64,000 bases of DNA from Bursaphelenchus xylophilus (lineage: Eukaryota > Nematoda > Chromadorea > Rhabditida > Aphelenchoididae): the NCBI GenBank assembly GCA_904066235.2, contig CAJFCV020000004.1:5952001-6016000 (forward strand). Direction: 5' to 3'. A program made the translations under genes and the position numbers. The notes beneath the pieces were generated by a model. That model did no database searches. It was not told the DNA's origin and saw nothing but the letters and a program-made list of their open reading frames with translations. Positions 47,962 through 64,000 of this stretch are shown here, piece after piece. Every line of letters begins with the position of its first letter. The stretch's first letter is position 1.

Positions 47962-50302
47962 CCGTCAAAACGCCGTTTTTGCGCACTCTTTTTGCAGTAG
48001 CGGCATTTTGATCCCAGGAATGGCAAACAAAGTTACAAACAGGTCGGACCCACCTGTTCGGACTCTGACAGTCATCCGAGACATTGGGTTGCGGCTAAAC
48101 AAATACCTCTGCACTAATTTGTGCAACATTGCGCAATCAAATAAGAACACGTTCAGTCTGCAGTAAATTAATCCGCGAGGTGGTAGGGATAAACAAAACG
48201 ATTGAATAAGTTTGCATGACTGAATCAGGTATCCCTAAAAGAATGTAAATATAAATTATTCATAATCATAAACGATAAGCTGTCCTTCCAAACGATCCTA
48301 ATCTCCAAAATAACAAGAATTCGCTTCGTCCGAAAAAAATGAGAAAAGGAAAACGCAAATGTTGCATTTATTTGGGAGCCAGGTAGTCCCATATATTAAG
48401 ATCGAGGCATTTCTGTCAGCCACATGTTGTATAAACGGAGCGATGTTATCTGATGCTACAGTTATCATGCGATCTGATCAATTACCCCCATTAAAGAGCA
48501 CATAATAATTATTCCCCGGGTTATTGTAAAGTAAAAATCTTGGAAAGAAGGTAGCCGCCATCCGAAGAGTGAGGGATTAGCGAGTGCTTAAGAGGGTACC
48601 CGGCCCTACTGATCGTAAATCAGAGGCCGCCAAAGTTTACTTTACCCCTCTCACCCTCTAGGCCAACGCGGGGTCAGTTGGCCCTATCAAAGATTAAAAC
48701 TATATATTATACTGGTCGGTGCAACCTGAAGAATCACAAGATAATGCATTCAAATCGAAAGTTTCGCAATTAAATTGGAAACGAAATAAAAAGATTTAAG
48801 TGGATGATTTTATCGCGCCAATAAACATTGCCACTGTGGTTATGCCCGGTCCAGCTGACGACATTCCCGGACTCAGAGGGGAACAACCGTTTAAACGCGG
48901 TTTCGAGTTACGATTGACTAAAAACAATGGAGAAGATAAGGCGGCTTTTCAAAAAACAGCTCAGCCCCGGGACATTCTCCCACTCCTTTGATCCCCCGCT
49001 ATCAGTCCATAAAGGTCGTAATAGCCGGGCTACGTCCTCTGAAAGCGTCTCAAAACATTCCTTTCGCTTATCAACGCCCAGAGGCTTCTTATCTTTTGTT
49101 TTCTTTTAATGGACACCGGTCAGAGGTGCGGCGTGAAGTGCGTGAATAAAAGCGGGATCGAGTAACAGACCCTCCGGACAAACATAAATATGCGGTCCAT
49201 GTTTCATGGGTGCACACTTTGAGGAGAATGCAAACAAACCGGCTCTCGGATCCAGGTTTGGAAATGGCGATCGAACAGGAATGAGCCCTAAATAAATATT
49301 TTACAAGCATGGGATGGACCCACCGACACTTCCTATTACTTTATAAAAATTCAAATAAAACCAGCAAGATCGACTTCCCGTCCATTTTCACGCAAATCCT
49401 CCAAATTCTGCCGCACCTGAACCCCCACCTTCTAAGCGCATAATCCCATCAATCCTCCGCAAATTTGATTACTTTTGCAACGCAGGTGAAAGCGAGAAAC
49501 TCGGCTCCGGGGTATTATTCCGTCATTTTATGGATGAAAAACGGTTCGTAAGTGAAGACATCCAAAAAACAGAAAGACCCTGAGGCGCCAATTCTACCTG
49601 CGATTATGAAGCAAACGCTTGAATGCGCCCTGAGGGCATTGTCTTCCTTGCAGAATGCCTTCGATCTTTCTACTTCAGAACACATCGGGAATGAATTAAT
49701 CCAAAATTTGCTATTCGGGTCAAATTAACAGATCAAATGGGATGTAAACACAGAACACAAACAAAGGAACGTTATTATGGGTTATTGTCGAGGAGATGTA
49801 TCCTTTGGGGATCCAACAGGCTATTATTACGGGCATTGCATAAACAGTACGGGCGAAAAGCTCACATTGATCGAAATCCAGAAAGTAATCTTCGTACATG
49901 GCTACAGTATCCATCTTCTCCAATCCGCCAATACGGGATTTAAAATCAGATCGGGGCTCCATCAGAAGTCAGGATCAATTTTGATAGCAAGATAAAGATC
50001 TCTTTAAAGAATAAAAGGAACCATGAGAAGAGCTGTCACTCAGGTTTCATCTTACAATCATGACACCTCAGGCTATGAGACAGAAGGGAAGAGGGGTGTC
50101 ACATTGTCAGATAAGCGGGGATTCAAAATAAACTTTATTTAAATTCCCATTCTTCTGAACCCAAAATTAATCTTCTGATGACTTTAGCTTGTCATTTCTT
50201 TAGTTGCAACCCAAAAACTTTTGTTCGGTCATTAAAAACGATGCGAATCTAAATCAAGGTCCCGCGGAACGGCGCCACATTGTCCCAGAATTGTTTTTTT
50301 TT
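47962..50302. other. Intergenic 2.3 kb upstream of UNC-5
   Basis: No firmly supported gene. A minus frame at 49720-49962 (80 codons, ATG start, one hydrophobic stretch near its end) is the only protein-like frame, but it has no family match or splice context. An exact GCCCTGAGGGC lies at 49627-49637, with CCCTGAGGCG 50 bp before it. Remote UNC-5 regulatory sequence is plausible here. Confidence 0.45.
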
Positions 50303-51253
50303 TCAAATATCGTCAGAATCGGCCAAAGTGACACGATGGAGAAAAGCGCGGGGCTCCCGAACAGGGTCGGGGCTGTCCTTAACACCTTCTTGGCCATTTC
50401 TCGGAATGATTCTCTGGGCCAGTTCATCTTTCTCTTCTTTTTTGGTTGGTCTGACATGAAGATGATGAATCGTGTTTTGAATCACGCGCAGGAAACGACT
50501 CGACAGCGCTAATGGCATCGAACCTGCAACGATTTTGTCACAGTACTACTTGCAAAATTTAAAAAGCAATCCTGCACTCAGTGCTTGCTTTTTGTCTCCT
50601 TTCTCTTCTGATATTTTTAAGACAATATATAATACATATGAATTTGATTGGGATGCCCTTCGAGGAGCCCATAAGATATAGATCCTACCATGCATGTGTT
50701 TAACCAGCTGGCTGACTTTGTGCAAGTGTTCGACGCAAAAGTTGAATCCAATCAATTGGCCATGCTGGATTACTAAAAAGTTGGCCTTTGTCTTCCAAAA
50801 TCTGGCCCCATCACTCCTAAAAGAATGCCCTTCCTGTCATCGTATATGAGAATCATCTTCTTACATTTTGATGATAAATCGGCATCGTTCAGAAGAAAAG
50901 AAAGAAAGGAAAATATCGTTTTTTTCGTGCTCTGTCTTTGCATGGTAACTGTACAATACTAATTCCCCCATCATACTGGAATGCCATCCCTTAAACGGAT
51001 CACCAATCAGCGTTTGGACGACTGCTTGGCAATAAATCTGAGGAAAGGTTAAATATAATATCCGAGATGTTTGTTTTATTACCTGTCCGTCCCCAACCTC
51101 AGCAGTTAGAGACCGAGAGCGATCGTAAAACGAAGACGGTGACCAGTGCAATAAATTAGACATGGAAATGAAAGTAATGGACATAGAAACGGGAGTGAGG
51201 TGTAAATTGGTCAAACAAGGCGCAAAGAGAAACAGGTCATTCTTAAAACACAT
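50303..51253 (-). CDS. Small WH1/EVH1-like domain protein
   Basis: Four exons (51253-51083, 51037-50865, 50816-50689, 50523-50303) encode 230 residues. The middle reads like a WASP-type WH1 fold: IYCQAVVQTLIGDPFKGWHS (compare the WASP block TAVVQLYLA...W), GELVLYSYH, SERCRFIIKMSDGARFWK and LIGFNFCVEHLHKVSQLV (compare GLNFADEDEAQAFRALV). WH1 domains bind proline-rich WIP-like ligands and steer actin assembly. The remainder is short and lacks GBD, polyproline or VCA regions, so it would be a WH1-only protein. The start (ATG after an acceptor-like ATTACAG) and the frame of the last exon are the least certain parts. Confidence 0.5.
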
Positions 51254-51421
51254 GTGCAAGATGCAGTACTGTAATCATTTCAAAATTAAAAGATAACTCA
51301 AGATAAAAAATGAGGTGGCATGCGGGTAGTCAAGTAACTCTTTCCAATATCCCCAATAAACGAGTTTAAAAGACGAGGGATGGCTCGTTACTCAACACAC
51401 TCATTCCTTGTCTTGTTGAAG

Positions 51422-52144
51422 ATGCGTCTCTTCTTTGGTCTTCTGTTGTTAACACACCTTGGATTGGCTGATGTTATTCCTAGGACATCATACTACACAA
51501 GTAAGGCGTTTCAAATAAATTAATTGCTGTAACTTAGGAGATCGTGTCTTCCAATGCATAAATTATGCACCAAATGTAACCAGATGCTCACTGAAAGAAG
51601 AAGGCCGAAATACTGAGCTGAATCCTGGTTGTTTTGAAGAACAGACAGAAGTAAGTGGAACACCGACTAAAGGAAATAAATATGGTTATAGAAGAATGAA
51701 ACGAGGGTGTACTGTAGATTAAATTGTGAGGAATCAGATGAAACTACAGTATTGGCTAAGATCCCTGGATCAAATCATAAATGTAATAACTTTTTTACAT
51801 ATCATCTGGAAAGGAGAAGAAGAGATTGGTAAGTTACTGTAACACAAAATATGCAAGGGGATTCTGAATAAAATATGTAGTATTTGAGACGAAAATAACA
51901 TCGCGATAAAATCATTTGAGAGTAATGATTTCTGTGACAAGCATGATTAATTGCATTTTCCCGCATGTTTTTTGTTTTCAGGTATATTTGGAGATCGGGC
52001 GAATGCATTTCGACTACAATCAGCTTCGAGATCCGTTGCGGATTCCCCAAAGACCCTCGCCAATTCTATGCCCAATATAAACAACTCTTCGAGTATGATG
52101 AGGGTGATGTTCCAGTCGACACGGATGCAAAACGTCGATCTTAG
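51422..52144 (+). CDS. Secreted cysteine-rich protein, paralog 1
   Basis: Four exons (51422-51500, 51538-51650, 51692-51828, 51982-52144) encode 163 residues. It has a signal peptide (MRLFFGLLLLTHLGLADV) and then a single Cys-rich domain with patterns FQCINYAPNVTRCSL, VYCRLNCEE, HKCNNFFTYHL, DWYIWRSGECISTT and IRCGFPKDPR. The gene immediately downstream (52239-52789) has the same cysteine spacing and the WYxW...C...RCxF block, so the two are tandem duplicates. I do not recognise the family. An AATAAA at 52182-52187 should end this transcript before the next ATG. An extracellular or structural role is likely, but no activity is claimed. Confidence 0.75.
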
Positions 52145-52238
52145 GAACGAAAACATTTATTTATTATCCCTTAACTTATCCAATAAACTGGTTTCTGCTC
52201 TATATAAACTCGGCAAGTTGACTTGTTGAGAAGTCGCC

Positions 52239-52789
52239 ATGCTTCTTCGGGTTGCTGTTATCTCCACTGTTCTGTTGGTCGCTAAAGCTCAATGGCCTCG
52301 ATGGGGTTAGTAAAACCAAAATTTAGAAATTGGGATTTTAGAGGAGAGGACATTGGACTGTTCTAATGTGGCCAAGTCCCAGCAATGCACACTCGTCGCC
52401 CCCAATGCGAAGGTGCCTCGAGATCCGGCCAAATATAAATGTAGAGTGGAGCCAATGCCTCAGACCGAATGGAATCATCTGGCCAGAAATTCTAAGATCA
52501 GAATTGCCTGCCCTATCGGGTGTGAGCCCGATGCCGATCTTTCTGTAAGCCTCTAAATGATGAATAATTAATTTCTCAGGTTATCCAAAAGAAACCTTAC
52601 GTCAACTCAAACTGTCAAAAGTATTATACCTACGGAAAATACCGTGACACTAAAGAGAATGAATGGTATCTCTGGATCACCGACCCTTGCGTGGCCACCC
52701 TGACTACTCACTGTCGTTTCAAGGACATCCCTATTCATCCCGAGGCCAACCCTTCAACTGAAGCTCCATCTTTCCAACGCCGAACTTGA
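52239..52789 (+). CDS. Secreted cysteine-rich protein, paralog 2
   Basis: Three exons (52239-52305, 52342-52544, 52580-52789) encode 159 residues. The signal peptide is MLLRVAVISTVLLVAKAQ. The Cys-rich domain shows LDCSNVAKSQQCTLV, YKCRVE, IACPIGCEPD, SNCQKYYTYGKYRD, EWYLWITDPCVATLTTHC and RFKDIP. It aligns with paralog 1 at the cysteines and at the WYxW motif, though overall identity is low, implying an old duplication or fast divergence. It starts 94 bp after the stop of paralog 1. Family and function are unknown. Confidence 0.75.
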
Positions 52790-53003
52790 GAATCTTTGAC
52801 TAATTATATAAGATCTTTAGGGAGAATAAGGAAGCCATTATAAGAAATAAATTATTTCACCATGTGTACAGTACAAGATGCTTCTTAAGTCGCTTATGTA
52901 ATCTGATTTGAATTCCACTAGACAGCTATTAGATTAATTAGAAGTGGGGTGGGACGAGATATAAAAGGAAAATATTCATCTTTCAACGGAAAGGGGACAG
53001 AGG

Positions 53004-54075
53004 ATGTTACCGGCCATAGTCTTCGAGGTGTTACCTATCTTTGGCTTTATTCTCTGCGTGTCTACATCCTTTTATTTATGGATTATGCGGAGGAAACAAA
53101 AAGATGCGTTTGGAGGGATATATGTAATCCAATGTCTTGGTAAGAAAAATAATGATAAAATAATATGTTCTTAAGATTTTGTGTACGGACTCAGTCTCTT
53201 TTATGCTGGGTTTCATGGCTGCTTCGTATCAGCAAACACAGATGACAATAGCTTTGTGCAGCCAGTGGAATGTCTGTGGAAGGCATTCCATATCAGCTTT
53301 TGGTGTATTCTCGATATCTCCAATACCTTAGTAATATTTTTGTTATGCTTCGATCAATTGGTTTCGGTGTTTTGGAGCAAGAAACATAAGCTTGTAAGTT
53401 AATCCTGTCTGGCTGTTCACCTCGTTTTACGACCATTTGCAGATAAACTCCATATACTTGTCCAAATGTACGATGATCATTGTCGTAATTTTTTCTGGCG
53501 CCATTCTAATGCCAGCTTGGGACTTTCCGTTGACATATGAAAACAACGCGACCATCAGCACCTCTCCGTATTGCTCCATGGAGAGAGTTTTTGGACAAGA
53601 TTTCTATGAAATGGAAGTTAACATTCGAAAGTTTTCACCATTGGCGGGTAAGTCAAACATGATATCCTCAGGCTGTTCAGGCATTTCTATTCTGTCACTG
53701 GCGGGGGTAGCCTTGCTGATATTTCAATTACTCCAAAATTGGAGTTTCAAATGGTCGGACAACAACGACGAATCGGAACGTCTGTATTTTTTTGTTCTCA
53801 CACGGTGCTTAATGTTATTAGCTGTGGTTCACGGACCATTATATTTGTTAGAACCGTACACGAAGCAACAAGACCAAATCGTCGAGATTGCCTTACGGAT
53901 ATCATATTCGGTTACTTTTGGCGTGTTGGAGCCATTGATATTGTTCAAAGTGTTTCCCGAGTACAGAACAGAGTTCTACAACTTCTTTTTACGATATTCC
54001 CATAATACGAAAAGGACTTGGCAGAGTGCAGGTGAGGCTAGCGCTTTTATCGAGTTTTTGTTAGAAAACATGTGA
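53004..54075 (+). CDS. Seven-TM receptor-like protein
   Basis: Exons 53004-53139, 53176-53393 and 53443-54075 encode 328 residues. A 33-nt GT-AG intron (53648-53680) may be removed in frame to give 317. About seven hydrophobic segments are seen: near VFEVLPIFGFILCVSTSFYL; in DFVYGLSLFYAGFHGC; in FWCILDISNTLVIFLLCF; in TMIIVVIFSGAIL; in ISILSLAGVALLIFQLL; in RCLMLLAVVHGPLYLL; and in SYSVTFGVLEPLILF. A central extracellular loop has an NAT glycosylation site and a Cys. This is the layout of nematode-type chemoreceptor GPCRs, but no specific family motif such as DRY is evident, so ligand and class are unknown. Confidence 0.65.
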
Positions 54076-55351
54076 TCGTTCAGTCTTTACTTTTTGTAAA
54101 TTCAGACTTTAAGAAATCAGGGCTAATTAAAAGGTTTCAGAAGATCCCCCTGACAGCAAAAATATAGGCGGAGAAGGGTTGGACTTTGGAAGCTGGTATT
54201 CGAGTGCTGGGAATATAATTGGCGAGGCTGGATTGCCATATGAAATGAATGCGGACAAACAAAAGAGCGTGTCGTTCTACTACAATGAGATGGAGAAAGT
54301 TTAAATCGATCAGGAGAAGAAAAAACGGCCAAGGTTTGAGCCGCGTCATCGCGAAAGAAAGGAGCACCGGGTTTTATCCGACAGGCGCGATCCCCAGCAT
54401 CAACCTTCCTGTTTTCCTCCCCCCTCCGTTCCTCAGGTCTTGACGAAGATCCGGCCGCACTCTTTAACTCCCTCAGTGCGGCCCTGAGGCAGTGATTGGG
54501 GCAATCGAAAGCCGTGTCCGAGAAGTCGGATTTCTCTGGCTTCTCTCTCTTATCCCACCGCCCTGAGGCCTTTGATCCATCCTGGTCCATTCGGCCGTTT
54601 CTCGGTCGAACTTCCATTAACTGGAGCTCTTAACTCCAGCCCTCAAACCTTTTTTATCACTCCGATTGAAATGCAAATTCGTACAAATGTTGTTTGATCC
54701 CGTTTTCTGTTTTTGCTTTGCTTAAATCAGTCAGGCCCTGCTTCTTTGTTGTACATTTGTTGACTATAATAAAGTGGGATGCGTGTTCGTTCGATCGCTT
54801 TACTCTTCTTCATAAGTATGAATAATTAAAACCCCGGTTTAAATGACCTTAATCAATGCTCCCGGTTGTTAGTCATAATCATCACTCCTTCTGCCGAAAC
54901 TCGAGGCCCATTTGTTCGGCCCCGAGGGCAAAAAACAACCACTACCTTGATCCCTTCCCCCGCACTTTGAAGCTCTCCCTTAGCGAGCTGTCCACGGACG
55001 TCATGGCGTCACGGACAATAACCCGGGAGCATCTATATTGCAAACACAGATCTGGTTCGGTCTGATGGGTTTTAAAATATTTGACGTTGAAGATGTTAAT
55101 TACCACAGAAGAGTAAAGCGTTCTCTTATATTTAAACCCCGTAGTTTCAAAACACTGTACTTAGAAGACGAATTACTGTTTCGTCATCAAAGCCGAAGAT
55201 TTTCTCTCTTTTACGTTGGGGATAAACTCGGCGAGATTTTGATTTTTCTGGTCCGTATTCCTAAACGTTTACGGCCGATTGATCCCATATGTTAATTTAC
55301 TGCGAATCTTTTTTGTAACTGACCTCGTTTAGGCCGCTGGGTCCCCTGAAG
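54076..55351. other. Intergenic 1.3 kb upstream of UNC-82/NUAK
   Basis: No coding exon is supported. GC-rich, with two AP-2-like sites only 80 bp apart: GCCCTGAGGC (54481-54490) and GCCCTGAGGCC (54560-54570), plus CCCCGAGGGC near 54922. It likely contains the kinase promoter. Confidence 0.5.
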
Positions 55352-61661
<6,310 letters not shown>

Positions 61662-61778
61662 AACCGGTTAAAAATATATATTACTACGGCATTTGTCTAA
61701 TGTTATGCTCAATTAAAACAATAAAGGTTCTTTATAATAACATTCGACAATAACAACGAACAGCTAACAACAATTTCA

Positions 61779-62996
61779 TCAAAAGCCTGTCGTCCTCTGT
61801 TTCTTTAGGTCTCGATAAGCCTGGATGACCTTCAATCGTTCCTGATCATCCACTTTTTGTTTTGTTTTCTTCCCAAAAGAATGCTCATCCAACTCCATTT
61901 CAATGCCCTTCTTTTCTACCGAGTTCCCCATCAGTTTCTTCAACAGGAGGTCCTTACTTCCTGCCTGTAATTAAAGCTATTTTAAGTGAAGAACTCATCA
62001 CGCGTAAACATCAATGTGTTACTTACTTGTGCATACAATGGATCCATTGTTTTTCTGAAGGATTCGAATTTAGGAGGGGCATCAGCAGTTTCTCCGAACG
62101 GTATAATCTCTAAGAAAATCTTGTATTAGGTAATTCAACTCACCTCTAGCGTTCAATAACAAATCCTTTTCTTCATCTTCTCTCTGGATCCGTCGCTTCA
62201 ACTGTTTCCGTTCTCGCTTATTCAGCCTTCTCCGCTTCTTGCCAATTTCTTGTTTATCGTTATCTTCAATCTTGAAGTTTTCTTTCTTCTTATTTTTATC
62301 GCTTCCTTTTTCATCCACTTGATTAATTGATTCTGCTTCAGAATCCACCTCTTCCTCATCTTCAGCGTCTTCTGAATCCTCTTCCGAATCCAAATTGGCC
62401 ATCTTTCTAACTTTTGATTGTTTAAATTTTTCCTCCTTCTCTTTTAATTTGAGTTTCTTTTCCCTCAAGGCTATTTTTGCTAGTTTCTTCCGTTTCGCGG
62501 TCTCATCCAATTGTCTAAATTCTTCGTCGAGTTCTTTGGCATCTCTACCTGCCTTTCCTGCTTTCACTTTCATCATTTCGTCGTCCAAAGCTTTGTTTTT
62601 TGTTCTCATTATTCTCTTGGTTAGCTGCTCCTGATCTTCCCAGGGTCTTTGATGGAAACCCATCCTGGACGTTAGCTCTAAAAATCTTTGAATTACTCGA
62701 AAACATATAATCCTTACCGAGGAATTTGTTTTTGTTTCTCTTATTCCTCTTCCTCTTGATATCGATCCCATCCTTCAAAGCCTGCTTAGCTTGTTCAAGA
62801 TCCTTGAGTCTTCGAGGAATCATTTGCTCATCAATCTCATCTAAAGTTGGCGGCCTATTCTTCCTCCTAAATAATGAACTAGTTTAAATCAAATTGCTTA
62901 CCTAAGGTCGACCTTTCCCGGCCCCTTGCCTTTGGTCATCGGGTCACTGGCCTTGATTTTGGTGTTCTTTTTTACCGGGTATCTTCGATGTCTCAT
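61779..62996 (-). CDS. CCDC137-like nucleolar-type protein
   Basis: Five exons (62996-62902, 62866-62718, 62677-62144, 62109-62027, 61964-61779) encode 348 residues. Very Lys/Arg-rich with an acidic block (NLDSEEDSEDAEDEEEVDSE). MIPRRLKDLEQAKQALKDG, GFHQRPWEDQEQLTKRIMR, IIPFGETADAPPKF and VIQAYRDLKKQR match the blocks of human CCDC137 (IPFRLREI, FKQRKGESDGAYIHRMQQE, VKFGEVVLQPPEL, VQAYRALKQRQ). CCDC137 is reported as nuclear and nucleolar, restraining retinoic-acid receptor. It is convergent with UNC-82 (118 bp apart) and divergent from the ELAPOR gene. Confidence 0.8.
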
Positions 62997-63373
62997 GATA
63001 GCAGCTGAAAAGAGAATTATATATAGCCAAAACAAGCAATTTGGCTCAAAAAGAAGAGCGAAGCACAAAAAAAATAAAAAGAAACGAGCCGAAAACGGCC
63101 TCATACGGAAAGCGGCCGAAAAAAGAGCCAAGAGTGGCTTTTGTGGATTCGTTTTCGGCCCTTTCCTCCAGGCAAACATAACTATAGGTTTTAGTTGGTA
63201 GTAAAAATTCAACAAGAAATTGATCAAAAATTTTTGATTTTTTGTGAAACGAAATGCCAGAACCACAAATTTTTCGGGAATTTTTATGGATTTAAACGGT
63301 TTGATAGTGTACGTATTAATTTGTAATGTTCTAACGAATATATGGCAAACATGTTTACTTTCAGCATGCTACA
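62997..63373. other. Divergent promoter, CCDC137-like and ELAPOR
   Basis: The 377 bp between the two starts contain both 5' ends. No coding exon is supported. A short bidirectional promoter is the simplest reading. Confidence 0.5.
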
Positions 63374-64000
63374 ATGGGGTTTTCTTTTCGTATATTGATA
63401 GTTGCGCTTCTATATTGTACTTCCACATCCGCCAAACACTGTGATAAAAGCGAATTTGTTTATGAGTATACGAAATGTGATAACAATGGCCAAAGATGGA
63501 GAGTAGCTCTTCCAAAATTCCACAGCCTTCAGTGTGACAACATTCCTTCTCTCCAAGATGGGGTCAACTGCAGTAAGTATATTTTAATATTTTTTAATAA
63601 AAACTTACAATGTTTCACTAATTGTTAATTAAGGTTTTTCATGCCCGGCGGGTTACTATCTGAACATGGAGAATCAGCAATGTATGGGATGCCCAGCAGG
63701 TGCTTTCTCTTGAAATCAATTCATTCCTCTTGTTTAGGGTCATATAGCCTCGGGGATGGAGTTAGATACGATGGATTCAGCGGTTTGCCGGAAGGATTCT
63801 CTATTGAAAACTTTGTGGATGACTCTGCACAATTATTTGGGACATCGCAAAGTTATACATGTCCAAAAAGGTAGATCAGACAGAAATTTCTTTCTGTTTT
63901 TATATGGTATGTTTAATCATTGCGTCATCTTTAAGCTCGGGCTGGGTGGTGGAAGATGGAGAGCTCAGGTATAACCCAACCTCATGTGTATCTCGACTCA
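63374..64000 (+). CDS. ELAPOR/EIG121-family receptor-like protein, 5' part
   Basis: Four exons are visible (63374-63572, 63634-63699, 63739-63870, 63936 to the window end). The signal peptide is GFSFRILIVALLYCTSTSA. The Cys-rich ectodomain begins with EFVYEYTKCDNNGQRWRVAL, then SFSCPAGYYLN, CMGCPAG and SYSLGDGVRYDGFSGLPEGF, and SSGWVVEDGE continues at the edge. These match human ELAPOR1/2 (KIAA1324) blocks YEYTACDSTGSRWRVAVP, CSFSCNAGEFL and YSLGTGIRFDEWDELP. The family is endosomal or lysosomal and plasma-membrane, with a mannose-6-phosphate-receptor-like domain and a TM segment farther on. The gene is cut by the window end. Confidence 0.85.

Noticed and set aside
49720..49962. 80-codon minus-strand frame with a terminal hydrophobic stretch
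   Set aside because: It is protein-like in composition, but no homology, acceptor or poly(A) context supports it. It could be revived by RNA evidence.

Overview
The window reads as eukaryotic DNA, most likely from a free-living rhabditid-type nematode outside Caenorhabditis. The gene set matches nematode families: UNC-5, the UNC-82/NUAK kinase, dystroglycan, a GT92 (DUF23) glycosyltransferase, a SWEET transporter, RNase kappa and a four-TM lysosomal-type protein. Introns are very short (many 29-60 nt), acceptors are TTTCAG or TTTTAG, and two same-strand pairs lie about 125 bp apart as in trans-spliced operons. No bacterial, plasmid, phage or CRISPR feature was seen. Almost every gene below was assembled by joining exons at GT-AG (twice GC-AG) sites with consistent phase. 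Summed exon lengths were checked for divisibility by three.

Layout: 1-1.2 kb holds the 3' end of an unknown gene (+). 1.7-7.2 kb holds a GT92 glycosyltransferase and dystroglycan (both -), followed by a 5.7-kb gene-free stretch upstream of dystroglycan. 12.9-18.9 kb holds a four-TM protein (-), RNase kappa (+), purine nucleoside phosphorylase (-), a dispersed repeat and mitochondrial enoyl-CoA reductase MECR (-). 19.0-21.7 kb holds a MITE and NADP isocitrate dehydrogenase (+). 21.7-23.6 kb is an operon-like pair of uncharacterised proteins (-). 26.1-27.5 kb is a CDV3-like protein (-). 28.4-30.0 kb is a nested inverted-repeat element with a tRNA-like core. 30.6-34.3 kb holds LANCL (+) and a single-pass membrane protein (-). 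35.6-37.6 kb is the operon-like pair p47/NSFL1C-NDUFA12 (-). 38.8-40.3 kb is a SWEET transporter (-). 42.4-48 kb is UNC-5 (-). 50.3-51.3 kb is a small WH1-like protein (-). 51.4-54.1 kb holds two tandem secreted cysteine-rich paralogs and a 7TM receptor (+). 55.4-61.7 kb is UNC-82/NUAK (+). 61.8-63.0 kb is a CCDC137-like protein (-), and 63.4 kb to the end is the start of an ELAPOR/EIG121 gene (+).

Most genes are housekeeping (Complex I, purine salvage, NADPH supply, mitochondrial lipid synthesis, p97 cofactor). Alongside them are muscle, adhesion and axon-guidance genes (dystroglycan, UNC-5, UNC-82), which carry the longest non-coding flanks. The most interesting non-genic signals are a recurrent AP-2-like near-palindrome (GCCCTGAGGGC) concentrated between genes, the nested foldback element, and a GC-rich run of consecutive palindromes in a LANCL intron.
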